Shown here: positions 16,409 through 24,228 of the stretch, one piece after another
How positions within the stretch are numbered: position 1 is the first letter of the stretch
Layout of the letters: each line of letters starts with the position of its first letter
Position numbers and translations under genes: made by a program
Virus record (IMG/VR): IMGVR_UViG_3300042691_008829
Location: 1 to 30,373 of that record
Length of the DNA stretch: 30,373 bases
Origin: a virus
Strand: one strand, 5' to 3'
The notes under the pieces: generated by a model
The model's input: only the letters and a program-made list of their open reading frames with translations
Told to the model about the DNA's origin: nothing
The model's database searches: none

Positions 16409-16569
16409 TTACTTGTCTTGTAACTAATTGGGGAGTAACCATTGTTCTGGGTGTACTACTAACTGCTTCTGAGTGGTTGGCGAAAACAAAAAAATTTGAG
16501 GAAAATGGGTTACTTGATTTAAAGACAAACTTCCTAAGAATAATTTTGCACAAAAGAGACAAAAATTAA
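16405..16569 (+). CDS. Small single-pass membrane protein, 54 aa
   Basis: A 54-residue ORF starting in an ATGA overlap with the preceding gene. Residues about 8-27 (NWGVTIVLGVLLTASEWLA) form one hydrophobic segment, followed by a basic tail (KTKKFEENG and IILHKRDKN), consistent with N-out, C-in topology. The stop lies in the loop of the following terminator. No family is recognised. Confidence 0.7.
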   Translation: MITCLVTNWGVTIVLGVLLTASEWLAKTKKFEENGLLDLKTNFLRIILHKRDKN

Positions 16570-16584
16570 AAGTCTCTTTTTTTT
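16553..16584 (+). terminator. Intrinsic terminator
   Basis: Stem AGAGAC (16555-16560) with GTCTCT (16572-16577), an A-rich 11-base loop containing the stop codon of the small membrane protein, then seven T residues. The last T is the first base of TATAAATA. Confidence 0.8.
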
Positions 16585-16591
16585 ATAAATA
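16584..16591 (+). promoter_or_regulatory. Late promoter TATAAATA
   Basis: Exact match to the T4 late promoter consensus, directly continuing the terminator T-tract, 34 bases before ATG 16625. Confidence 0.8.
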
Positions 16592-16624
16592 TCAATATAA
16601 TAAAGAAATTTACAGGTAAGTCAC

Positions 16625-17389
16625 ATGTCTCTTTGGGGAAGAAACGATAATAGAGGTTCAGGAGGAACAGTAAGCCTGAACTATTCAACCCGAACTGTTA
16701 CTGGATCTGGAACAACCTTTGGGCAGGTTGGAGCGGCTGCAACTGGTGATATAATTCGTTTTGGAATTAGAGGTGCCGGTGGAACCTATTTTGGTGATGC
16801 AGTAATTGTAGGCATTGCAAGCACAACTGTATTGACCATTGGTTCAACAATGGGACTGAGTGGTGCAGCAATTGCTGCGACGAGTTTCTATATTAGTGAA
16901 CTGCCAATCTACACCGTTGGTGATTATAGTTATAGCAACAAACTCGATTCTGCACCAACTCTTAAAAATTTTGGCATTACGGGAACCGCAACCACAAATG
17001 CAAACGTTGGAGTTCTTACCGTTTCTGTAGTTCCACCATCTGGATTAGTGGTGGGAGATACATTATTAAATAATGGTAATGACATTGTGATTTCCACAAT
17101 TGGAACTTCTACGATTACTTTAGGTTCAACAATTTCTGCTGGTATTGCTACTGGTGCTACTCTCACCTTTAAGAGATTTACTGCAGGATATGATAAGCAA
17201 GTTTATGGCATTTCAACTTCTGCTACCAATGTTCCAGCAGCATATAGAGGATTTACTCATCAAGGTTGGGTAGGAGTTACAACATATAAAGATACTCATG
17301 GAAATCTAAGAGTTAAGAGTGAAGTTCTTGTAGCAATGTCTGGTATTACAACTGGATCTGATGGCATTTTATATCCAACACCAAGATAA
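16625..17389 (+). CDS. Beta-rich virion structural protein
   Basis: A 254-residue Gly/Thr/Ser/Val-rich protein beginning SLWGRNDNRGSGGTVSLNYS. It has two similar beta modules, each built on T-V-T-G-S-G-T-T-F / G-D-I-I-R-F and then G-D-T-L-L-N / L-T-F-K-type strands, with repeated IG(S/T)T turns. The C-terminal part (residues about 190-254, KQVYGISTSA then HQGWVGVTTYKD) looks like a conserved cap. This composition suits a neck, sheath-associated or fibre-type virion protein. As I recall, close relatives in cyanophages are annotated only as structural. It has a perfect late promoter and its own terminator upstream, consistent with high late expression. Confidence 0.75.
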   Translation: MSLWGRNDNRGSGGTVSLNYSTRTVTGSGTTFGQVGAAATGDIIRFGIRGAGGTYFGDAVIVGIASTTVLTIGSTMGLSGAAIAATSFYISELPIYTVGDYSYSNKLDSAPTLKNFGITGTATTNANVGVLTVSVVPPSGLVVGDTLLNNGNDIVISTIGTSTITLGSTISAGIATGATLTFKRFTAGYDKQVYGISTSATNVPAAYRGFTHQGWVGVTTYKDTHGNLRVKSEVLVAMSGITTGSDGILYPTPR

Positions 17390-17396
17390 TTGATAT

Positions 17397-17768
17397 ATGA
17401 GATTTGATGAATTGAATGAGGACAACTACTTAATATTTGCTATAAAATTTTATAATAATCCTCAAGCAGTAACTAAAGAAGATTTTGAAGATGATCTAAA
17501 GAGGATCAAATATATTAAACGACTCTTAAAAAGATATAAAAATACCGGTGAATTGAAAACTCATCTTATTTTAAATCACTTAACAGTTTTGTTTAATGTA
17601 TTTGATGATGCTGCTGTACCATTATTATTCTTTAATTTAGAAAAAGATCTTTGGCCTTACATTAAAAGTTTTCTTTTATTTTTGAATAGACTTCCAGAAT
17701 ATCCTAAGAGTGAAATTGATGATGTAAAGGTAGATGATAATTGCATATCTCAATTGCAAAAAATCTAA
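17397..17768 (+). CDS. Unknown helical protein, 123 aa
   Basis: A 123-residue protein with acidic N-terminus (MRFDELNEDN), a basic central helix (DDLKRIKYIKRLLKRYK) and a hydrophobic C-terminal half (LNHLTVLFNVFDDAAVPLLF). I recall similar proteins in other marine T4-like phages, always of unknown function. It is 7 bases after the structural protein and shares a base with the next start, so it is in the same late operon. Confidence 0.75.
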   Translation: MRFDELNEDNYLIFAIKFYNNPQAVTKEDFEDDLKRIKYIKRLLKRYKNTGELKTHLILNHLTVLFNVFDDAAVPLLFFNLEKDLWPYIKSFLLFLNRLPEYPKSEIDDVKVDDNCISQLQKI

Positions 17769-17980
17769 TGGACATCAATAAAATTATTCACATTGTTAGA
17801 TCTTTAAAAGAAGATACATCTATTGCTAACGTAATAGGAACATCAAATCCTGGTGAAAAGGCACTTGGATATAATATAGAAACAGGTACACCCCCAGTTA
17901 AAAAAACATATGCCAAAGGTGGAAAAGGATCACGAAAGTGGTGGTTACAGTACCTAAGAGGAAAAAAAAATGTTCGGTAA
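17768..17980 (+). CDS. Small basic protein, 70 aa
   Basis: A 70-residue protein. ATG 17768 overlaps the upstream TAA by one base and is preferred to the in-frame start at 17741. The N-terminal helix (INKIIHIVRSLKED) is followed by a Gly/Pro-rich loop and a strongly basic Lys/Gly/Trp tail (KGGKGSRKWWLQYLRGKK). It overlaps the next gene by 11 bases. It may be a DNA- or membrane-binding peptide; no family is recognised. Confidence 0.72.
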   Translation: MDINKIIHIVRSLKEDTSIANVIGTSNPGEKALGYNIETGTPPVKKTYAKGGKGSRKWWLQYLRGKKNVR

Positions 17981-18326
17981 CGATTCTAAAGTAGAATTAG
18001 CCGTGCTTCAAGAAAGATTCAAAGCACATGAACAAATTATTGATAAAGTTGATACTGCAATACAATCTCTAAGTGAGACAAATCAAAATATTTGCAAGAT
18101 GTTAGCTGTTCATGATGCAAGAATTGAGCAATGTGGTAAAGATGATGAAAAACTTTCTAAAAAAGTCAAAGACATAGAAATAAAACTTGACGGTCTATAT
18201 AAATTTAGATGGCAGGCAGGTGGTGTTCTTGCCGTAATAGTCGTGATAGTTGGGATAATTAATTCATTTGTTCCCAAATTATTGACTTCTACACCCCCCG
18301 CTGCTAGAGTGGAAAGATCAAAATAA
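17970..18326 (+). CDS. Coiled-coil, C-terminal-anchored membrane protein (XhlA-like layout)
   Basis: A 118-residue protein with a predicted amphipathic coiled coil (residues about 7-75, heptad-rich) followed by one transmembrane helix (83-103, AGGVLAVIVVIVGIINSFV) and a short Pro/Arg tail. The layout resembles XhlA/hemolysin-type phage proteins that sit in the membrane and help holins, but this rests on architecture only. It lies at the end of a late operon just before the primase gene. Confidence 0.75.
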   Translation: MFGNDSKVELAVLQERFKAHEQIIDKVDTAIQSLSETNQNICKMLAVHDARIEQCGKDDEKLSKKVKDIEIKLDGLYKFRWQAGGVLAVIVVIVGIINSFVPKLLTSTPPAARVERSK

Positions 18327-18335
18327 TCTTACATA

Positions 18336-19307
18336 ATGGATTTTGTTGACTCCAAGTACATTGGACTCGTATCATCACGTCTTCAGAAATTTAAGAGGGT
18401 CAAGTCGGATCTCTACAACTTCCGATGTCCTATTTGTGGGGACTCTCAGAAGAACAAAAACAAGACAAGGGGTTATCTATACCCTGTAAAGAATAATACT
18501 AACTTTAAGTGCCATAATTGTGGTGCGAGTATGTCCTTTAACAACTTTCTCAAAGAGATTGATACTGTGCTTTATAAACAGTACGTAATGGAGAAGTTTA
18601 AGGAGGGACACACTGGTAAGGGTTTTGTTGTGGAAGAACCCAAGTTTGAGTTTACTAAACCACTTTTTAAAAAGAAACTGGATTTGCCAAAGGCATCGGA
18701 GGTGCAAATTGCCAGAGAATATCTAGAGAAAAGAAGATTAGATCCAGAAAAGTTTTATTTTGCTCACAAATTTAAAGAGTGGACAAATTCTCAAAAAATT
18801 ACATTCAACACCATTAGTAGAGATGAAAGCAGAATTATCATACCAATGTATGATGCTGATAGTAATCTCATAGGTTTTCAAGGAAGATCTCTAGGTTTAA
18901 ATCCTGTTAAATATATTACAGTGATGCTTTATGACGATTCTCCAAAAGTTTATGGTCTCGATAAAGTGGATTCCTCAAAACCAGTTTACATTGTTGAAGG
19001 TCCTTTTGACTCGACATTCATTGACAACTGTATTGCAATGTGCGGCAGTGACTTTGTATTTGATAGGATACAGTATCCTGATTGTATATTTGTTTTCGAC
19101 AATGAACCAAGAAACAAAGAAATCGTCAATCGAATATCAAAAACAATCGATAGAGGTGATAAAGTAGTTATTTGGCCAACATCTATCCAGCAAAAAGATA
19201 TTAACGATATGGTAATTGCTGGACTTAACGTTATGGATGTGTTAAAATTGAATACCCACTCAGGTTTAGAAGCAAAAATTAAGTTTAACAATTGGAAGAA
19301 GGTATGA
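18336..19307 (+). CDS. gp61: DNA primase gp61
   Basis: A 323-residue DnaG-type primase that makes RNA primers at the fork with helicase gp41. The N-terminal zinc ribbon has C31-x2-C34 and C59-x2-C62 (RCPICGD, FKCHNCG). The Toprim domain has the catalytic Glu in VYIVEGPFDS (E221) and the acidic FVFDNEP (D255) motif. Length is close to T4 gp61 (342 aa). It starts nine bases after the coiled-coil protein, within what looks like late-gene context, and its stop overlaps nrdA (ATGA). Confidence 0.95.
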   Translation: MDFVDSKYIGLVSSRLQKFKRVKSDLYNFRCPICGDSQKNKNKTRGYLYPVKNNTNFKCHNCGASMSFNNFLKEIDTVLYKQYVMEKFKEGHTGKGFVVEEPKFEFTKPLFKKKLDLPKASEVQIAREYLEKRRLDPEKFYFAHKFKEWTNSQKITFNTISRDESRIIIPMYDADSNLIGFQGRSLGLNPVKYITVMLYDDSPKVYGLDKVDSSKPVYIVEGPFDSTFIDNCIAMCGSDFVFDRIQYPDCIFVFDNEPRNKEIVNRISKTIDRGDKVVIWPTSIQQKDINDMVIAGLNVMDVLKLNTHSGLEAKIKFNNWKKV

Positions 19308-21601
19308 GCAACGGAACAAATGTTTTAAAGAGAGATGGTAATACCGAGCCTCTTGACTTGAATAAACTTCACATTATGGTGGAGGAAGCTTGTAAAGATC
19401 TTGCAGGAGTGTCTGCATCGCAAGTTGAAATGCAGTCTGGTATTCAATTTTATAACGGTATTACAACAGCAGAAATTCAGGAAATCTTGATTCGATCTGC
19501 TTCCGATCTTATCGATCTGGATCACCCCAATTATCAGTTTGTGGCTGCTCGTTTATTGTTGTTTTCACTTCGTAAGCAATTATTTGGTCGTATGCACGAA
19601 GCACCGACTATAAGGCAGCATGTGGATCAATGTATTAAAAAAGGAGTTTATGATCCAGAAATTGTAAATCTCTATACTGATGAAGAGTTTGATAAACTTG
19701 AGTCAATTATTGATCACAGTCGTGACTACTTGTTCACTTATGCAGGTCTACGTCAGGTCGTTGATAAGTACCTCGTGCAGGACAGAAGTTCTGGGGCACT
19801 TTATGAAACGCCACAGTTTATGTACCTTTTGATTGCAGCAACCATCTTTTCCAAGTATCCAAAAGAAACACGTTTAGATTACGTTAAAAAGTACTATGAC
19901 GCAATCTCAAAGCACAAAATCAACATTCCAACCCCCATCATGGCAGGAGTGCGAACGCCACTTAGACAATACGCTAGCTGTGTCCTTGTTGATGTTGATG
20001 ACACCCTCGATAGCATCTTTACTAGTGATATGGCTATTGGCAGATATGTTGCACAAAGGGCGGGTATCGGTATCAACGCAGGTCGAATCCGTGGCATCAA
20101 CAGTAAAATCAGAGGTGGAGAAGTACAGCATACGGGTGTTGTCCCATTTCTCAAAAAGTTTGAGGCAACTGTCCGATGCTGCACTCAAAATGGCATTAGA
20201 GGTGGATCAGCAACTGTCCACTTCCCAATCTGGCACCAAGAAATAGAAGATATTCTTGTATTAAAAAATAACAAAGGAACCGAAGATAATCGTGTTCGTA
20301 AGTTAGATTATAGTATCCAAATTAGCAAACTGTTCTATGAACGATTCATTCAGAACGGAGAAATCTCTCTCTTCTCTCCGCACGACGTTCCTGGTCTTTA
20401 TGATGCTTTTGGCACTGATGGATTTGACGAGTTATATGTATCTTATGAACGAGATGCATCTATTCCAAGAAAAACTATTGGCGGTCAAGAACTATTTCTT
20501 TCACTCCTGAAAGAACGTGCTGAAACTGGTCGTATTTACATTATGAATATTGACCATTGCAATTCTCACTCCTCGTTTATTGATAAGGTTGAGATGAGTA
20601 ATCTATGTCAGGAAATTACTCTGCCTACAAAACCACTCCAACACATTGACGATACTGATGGTGAAATTGCTCTCTGCATCCTTTCTGCTATCAACGTTGG
20701 TAAAATTAAGACTAACGAAGACCTTGAAGTTCTTTGTGACCTTTCAGTGCGTTCTCTAGACGAACTGATTGACTTTCAAGGATACCCTGTCAAAGCAGCA
20801 GAAATTGCCACTAGAGCACGTCGTTCACTTGGAGTAGGATTTATTGGTCTTGCACACTATCTTGCCAAGCACGGTGAGCACTACGATGATCCTGGTGCCT
20901 GGAAACTAGTCCACGATTTGACTGAGGCATTCCAGTATTACCTGATTCAGGCAACGGTCAATCTTGCAAAAGAAAAAGGTGCTTGTGAGTATTCACATCG
21001 CACTAAGTATGCTCAGGGTATTTTGCCGATTGATACATACAAGAAGGACGTTGATGAAATTGTTCCGAATAACTTAAAGTATGATTGGGAAGGTCTTAGA
21101 GCACAAGTTAAACAATACGGAGTACGGAACTCAACATTGTCCGCACAGATGCCATCGGAGAGCAGTTCCGTTGTGTCAAATGCAACAAATGGAATCGAAC
21201 CTCCTCGTGGATACCTGTCCATTAAGAAGTCGAAGAAAGGACCACTTAAACAGATTGTTCCCCAATATCAATCACTTAAGAATAATTACACGTTGCTGTG
21301 GGATATGCCTAGCAATCGTGGTTATATTCATATTGTTGCAGTTATGCAAAAGTTCTTCGATCAAGCGATTTCTGGAAACTGGTCATATAATCCAGAAAAT
21401 TATTCCGATAATGAAGTTCCTACTTCGGTAATGGCACAAGACCTTTTGACTACATATAAGTATGGTTGGAAGACCAGTTACTATCAGAATACTTATGATC
21501 ACAAAACTGATGAGGTAGAAGAATCCAAACCAACATTGAATGATTTAATTTCTGATATTTTAAACACGGAGGAAGAAGATTGTGAGTCTTGTAAGATTTA
21601 A
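19304..21601 (+). CDS. nrdA: Class Ia ribonucleotide reductase, alpha subunit
   Basis: A 765-residue large subunit reducing ribonucleoside diphosphates to deoxy forms for phage DNA synthesis. I chose ATG 19304 in the ATGA overlap over TTG 19292. An N-terminal ATP-cone (about 5-92, VLKRDGNTEPLDLNKL) allows allosteric control. Active-site residues are C226 (YASCVL), N433, C435 and E437 (NLCQEI), and C458 (ALCIL). The C-terminal CESCKI has the C760/C763 pair that relays electrons from thioredoxin or glutaredoxin. Nothing is missing. The nucleotide-binding SAQMPSESSS block is also present. It is coupled to nrdB. Confidence 0.97.
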   Translation: MSNGTNVLKRDGNTEPLDLNKLHIMVEEACKDLAGVSASQVEMQSGIQFYNGITTAEIQEILIRSASDLIDLDHPNYQFVAARLLLFSLRKQLFGRMHEAPTIRQHVDQCIKKGVYDPEIVNLYTDEEFDKLESIIDHSRDYLFTYAGLRQVVDKYLVQDRSSGALYETPQFMYLLIAATIFSKYPKETRLDYVKKYYDAISKHKINIPTPIMAGVRTPLRQYASCVLVDVDDTLDSIFTSDMAIGRYVAQRAGIGINAGRIRGINSKIRGGEVQHTGVVPFLKKFEATVRCCTQNGIRGGSATVHFPIWHQEIEDILVLKNNKGTEDNRVRKLDYSIQISKLFYERFIQNGEISLFSPHDVPGLYDAFGTDGFDELYVSYERDASIPRKTIGGQELFLSLLKERAETGRIYIMNIDHCNSHSSFIDKVEMSNLCQEITLPTKPLQHIDDTDGEIALCILSAINVGKIKTNEDLEVLCDLSVRSLDELIDFQGYPVKAAEIATRARRSLGVGFIGLAHYLAKHGEHYDDPGAWKLVHDLTEAFQYYLIQATVNLAKEKGACEYSHRTKYAQGILPIDTYKKDVDEIVPNNLKYDWEGLRAQVKQYGVRNSTLSAQMPSESSSVVSNATNGIEPPRGYLSIKKSKKGPLKQIVPQYQSLKNNYTLLWDMPSNRGYIHIVAVMQKFFDQAISGNWSYNPENYSDNEVPTSVMAQDLLTTYKYGWKTSYYQNTYDHKTDEVEESKPTLNDLISDILNTEEEDCESCKI

Positions 21602-21623
21602 AACCAATCTAAAGGAGAAACCA

Positions 21624-22766
21624 ATGGTCAATTCAATGACCGTTTTTAACTCTCAGGAAGTAGATACTAAAAAACAACCAATGTTTTTTGGACAACCACT
21701 AGGAATACAAAGATACGATTCTTACAAGTATCCAATTTTCGATAAACTAACAACACAGCAACTAGGTTATTTCTGGAGACCCGAAGAGGTGTCTCTCCAG
21801 AAGGATCGTGGTGATTATCAAACTTTACGTCCAGAACAAAAACACATCTTCACTAGCAACCTGAAATATCAGGTAATGTTGGATTCGGTTCAGGGTCGTG
21901 GACCTGGTATGGCATTTGCTCCATACTGTTCACTTCCCGAACTAGAAGCATGTATGAAAGTATGGGAGTTTATGGAAATGATCCATTCACGATCATATAC
22001 TTACATTATCAAAAACGTATACTCAGACCCATCTGAAGTTTTTGATACTATTCTAAAAGAAGATCGTATTATGGAACGTGCCGTGAGTGTCACTCAGGCA
22101 TATAATGATTTTATTAATAGTGCTCATCAATATGACAATTCGAATGAGTGGGTTCACGCATTAGAACAAGTACCCTACGCACGAGAAGCAAGGTATGAAC
22201 TCAAGAGAAAACTTTTCAGAGCAGTTGCAAACGTTAATATTCTTGAAGGTATTCGTTTTTACGTCAGCTTCGCTTGTAGTTTTGCGTTTGGCGAACTCAA
22301 GCTTATGGAAGGAAGTGCAAAAATCATCTCACTGATTGCTCGTGATGAAAATCAGCATCTGGTTATCACACAGAACATTCTGAATAAGTGGAAAGAAGGT
22401 GATGATCCAGAAATGGCACGTATCGCCAAAGAGGAAGAGCAATGGTTTTATAAGACCTTTGAGAATGCTGTGAACCAAGAAAAACTTTGGGCAGAGTATC
22501 TGTTCAAAGACGGTTCTATGATTGGTCTAAATGACAAACTGTTACAGCAGTATGTTGAATGGATTGCGAATCGTAGAATGAAGGCAATTGGACTCAAACC
22601 ACTTTATGATATTTCATCGAAAAATAATCCTCTTCCATGGACTGAGCACTGGATCTCTTCTAAGGGACTTCAAGTTGCCCCACAAGAAACAGAAGTTGAG
22701 TCCTACATAGTAGGTGGGATTAAACAAGATGTTACCAAAGATACTTTCTCAGGATTCCAATTATGA
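21624..22766 (+). CDS. nrdB: Class Ia ribonucleotide reductase, beta subunit
   Basis: A 380-residue radical-generating small subunit. I chose ATG 21624, preceded by AAAGGAG at 21611-21617, over the GTG at 21582 that would overlap nrdA. Di-iron ligands and tyrosyl radical are readable: D87 (VMLDSVQGR), E118 and H121 (EMIHSRSY), Y125, and the DENQHL pair. This is the canonical layout of E. coli R2 (D84, E115, H118, Y122, E238, H241). It pairs with NrdA; the operon lets the phage make dNTPs from host nucleotides. Confidence 0.97.
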   Translation: MVNSMTVFNSQEVDTKKQPMFFGQPLGIQRYDSYKYPIFDKLTTQQLGYFWRPEEVSLQKDRGDYQTLRPEQKHIFTSNLKYQVMLDSVQGRGPGMAFAPYCSLPELEACMKVWEFMEMIHSRSYTYIIKNVYSDPSEVFDTILKEDRIMERAVSVTQAYNDFINSAHQYDNSNEWVHALEQVPYAREARYELKRKLFRAVANVNILEGIRFYVSFACSFAFGELKLMEGSAKIISLIARDENQHLVITQNILNKWKEGDDPEMARIAKEEEQWFYKTFENAVNQEKLWAEYLFKDGSMIGLNDKLLQQYVEWIANRRMKAIGLKPLYDISSKNNPLPWTEHWISSKGLQVAPQETEVESYIVGGIKQDVTKDTFSGFQL

Positions 22767-22875
22767 TGAGTGGTGTGAGCAGGAAATCTTGAACACATAC
22801 CAAGAAGCAGCCGAGCATGATGAATATTTGTTTGGCGATTATGATTACTGCAAAGAATGGATAGAGGGTCATTGA
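22729..22875 (+). CDS. Acidic microprotein overlapping nrdB
   Basis: A 48-residue ORF in another frame, starting 38 bases before the nrdB end at ATG 22729. It reads LSQDSNYDEWCEQEIL then NTYQEAAEHDEYLFGDYDYC and ends KEWIEGH. The composition (Asp/Glu/Tyr/Trp, two Cys) looks like a folded or binding peptide rather than noise. The ORF runs to a stop inside the terminator stem-loop and fills the otherwise empty gap. Small acidic ORFs follow nrdB in other cyanophages, as I recall. Role is unknown. Confidence 0.6.
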   Translation: MLPKILSQDSNYDEWCEQEILNTYQEAAEHDEYLFGDYDYCKEWIEGH

Positions 22876-22887
22876 CCCTCTTTTTTT
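22862..22887 (+). terminator. Intrinsic terminator after the nrdAB operon
   Basis: Perfect stem GAGGGTC (22864-22870) with GACCCTC (22874-22880), loop ATT, then seven T residues running into TATAAATA. Confidence 0.92.
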
Positions 22888-22894
22888 ATAAATA
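22887..22894 (+). promoter_or_regulatory. Late promoter TATAAATA
   Basis: Exact T4 late consensus, sharing its first T with the terminator T-tract, 28 bases before ATG 22922. Confidence 0.82.
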
Positions 22895-22921
22895 GTCATA
22901 GGAATTCCAACAAGTATAAAA

Positions 22922-24121
22922 ATGTTATCGTCTGATTTAAGAAGTGTTTACGAATCTTATCAAAACATTTATGAAGAGGGAGATGGAATCTCCTGTGAAA
23001 TGATTGAAGAAATTGTAGAAGAACTCATCGAAGAGTGTGTAGAGTATGGGTATACCCTTGATGAGGCAGCAGATACTGTAGAAGAGGCAGCAACCGAGTA
23101 TCTGATGGAACTCAATCCTTATGCTCCTGCTGGATCTAAGGAAGCAAGAGCATATCAAAAGTCTACTACTTCTACCAAACGTGGAGAAGCACGTAAGGCA
23201 GCAGTAAAGGGTGCTGTAGAACGTGTGAAAGCAAAGGCAAAGGGTGCTAAGGCAGCTGCTGGAATCGCAGGTTCAATTGCTAAGGATGAGGCAAGAAGAG
23301 CAGGACGTGCTGCCAAGCAGGCAGTTACCAGCACGGCCCAGAAGACGAAGGAGAAGGTCAAGAGTGGTGTCAAGGGTCTTCTAGGAAAAGGTCTCCGTGC
23401 TGCTGCTGGTGCTGCTGGATCAGTCGCACAGAAGGCACGTAAGGCAGGTGCTGCTGCTGGCAGAGCTGCTGAGAGGCTTGGTGAAGAGGTTATTGATGAA
23501 GCATACAAAGAACTTCCTACTGATAAAATGAGAGGAAAGGTTATTCAACATGCTGCTTCTGGTACAAAGAGAGCATTTCTGTCAAAACTTAAAGGACAAA
23601 AAGGAACCACAGCAGGTAATGTTGAAGATGCAAAAGCAATGAAATCTTTGAATAAGGCAAAAAAAATTCAAGGTGAAATTAAAAACAGAGAACAAATGGG
23701 ATCAGATTTTTATCAGGGTTCCAGAGAAGGACGTGCTCTTGCCAATAAAAGACGAGGTAGAATGAAAGAGGGTTATGATATTTTTGATGTAATCCTTGAG
23801 CATTTGGTTGCCGAAGGTTATGCAGATACTAATGAGAATGCTCTCGTTATCATGGCAAACATGAGCGAAGAGTGGAGAGAAGAAATTCTTGAAGGTTCTT
23901 ACGAAGATAGAATTGCTGCTAACAACAAAAAATACGATAGAAATCGCCAAAGAGCAGCACAAAGAGCAGCAGCAAGAAATGCCGCTAGAGATGCTGGTAA
24001 GACTGGAGCAGTGCCTGGGGTTGGTTATGTAACTCCTAGACGTGAAAGTGAGACTTATAGAGATTCTTCTGGTACTGAAAGACATAAATCTGGTGCTAAA
24101 ATGCCAAAAAATGATAAGTAA
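22922..24121 (+). CDS. Histone-like Lys/Ala-rich virion-type protein
   Basis: A 399-residue modular protein. Residues 26-62 are an acidic helical module (MIEEIVEELIEECVEYGYTL onwards). Residues 76-186 are Lys/Ala/Gly/Arg-rich and resemble eukaryotic H1 tails, likely DNA-binding. EEVIDEAYKEL (188-198) contains an (I/L/V)xE-type protease site. Residues 285-323 (IFDVILEHLVAEGYADT through MSEEWREEIL) form a second acidic module of a kind I recall from marine T4-like structural proteins. The C-terminus is again Arg/Ala-rich. The perfect late promoter suggests a late, packaged protein. No enzyme domain is seen. Codon use in the basic region is locally GC-richer than around it. Confidence 0.78.
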   Translation: MLSSDLRSVYESYQNIYEEGDGISCEMIEEIVEELIEECVEYGYTLDEAADTVEEAATEYLMELNPYAPAGSKEARAYQKSTTSTKRGEARKAAVKGAVERVKAKAKGAKAAAGIAGSIAKDEARRAGRAAKQAVTSTAQKTKEKVKSGVKGLLGKGLRAAAGAAGSVAQKARKAGAAAGRAAERLGEEVIDEAYKELPTDKMRGKVIQHAASGTKRAFLSKLKGQKGTTAGNVEDAKAMKSLNKAKKIQGEIKNREQMGSDFYQGSREGRALANKRRGRMKEGYDIFDVILEHLVAEGYADTNENALVIMANMSEEWREEILEGSYEDRIAANNKKYDRNRQRAAQRAAARNAARDAGKTGAVPGVGYVTPRRESETYRDSSGTERHKSGAKMPKNDK

Positions 24122-24140
24122 TATAAAATTCACATAACTC

Positions 24141-24169
24141 TAAGCACCCTCTTGACAGGGTGCTTTTTT
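24141..24169 (+). terminator. Intrinsic terminator after 22922-24121
   Basis: Stem AGCACCCT (24143-24150) with AGGGTGCT (24157-24164), loop CTTGAC, then five further T residues. The loop and first base of the 3' arm form TTGACA. Confidence 0.92.
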
Positions 24170-24180
24170 ATTGCTAGACT
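24152..24180 (+). promoter_or_regulatory. Possible sigma70-type promoter embedded in terminator
   Basis: TTGACA (24152-24157), a 17-base spacer and TAGACT (24175-24180). The -35 is perfect, the -10 weak. The layout, including a CTTTTTTATTGC spacer end, mirrors the element at 3145-3173. Confidence 0.45.
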
Positions 24181-24198
24181 AGGTTTGTCTCCGTTGAA

Positions 24199-24206
24199 GA
24201 TAAATA
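24199..24206 (+). promoter_or_regulatory. Late promoter motif GATAAATA
   Basis: Contains ATAAATA, 23 bases before ATG 24229; one mismatch from the T4 late consensus. Confidence 0.6.
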
Positions 24207-24228
24207 ATAGCTCATAAAGACTTTAAGT

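Noticed and set aside
19894-20246. Long overlapping frames on both strands inside nrdA
   Set aside because: They have no start-site support and nrdA is intact with all active-site residues.
21582-21623. Upstream GTG start of nrdB
   Set aside because: The ATG at 21624 has AAAGGAG at proper spacing, and the extra 14 residues do not resemble R2 proteins.
23155-23508. Long minus-strand Ala/Pro-rich ORF opposite the histone-like gene
   Set aside because: It is the antisense shadow of the Lys/Ala-rich region; composition is a by-product of GCN and AAG codons.
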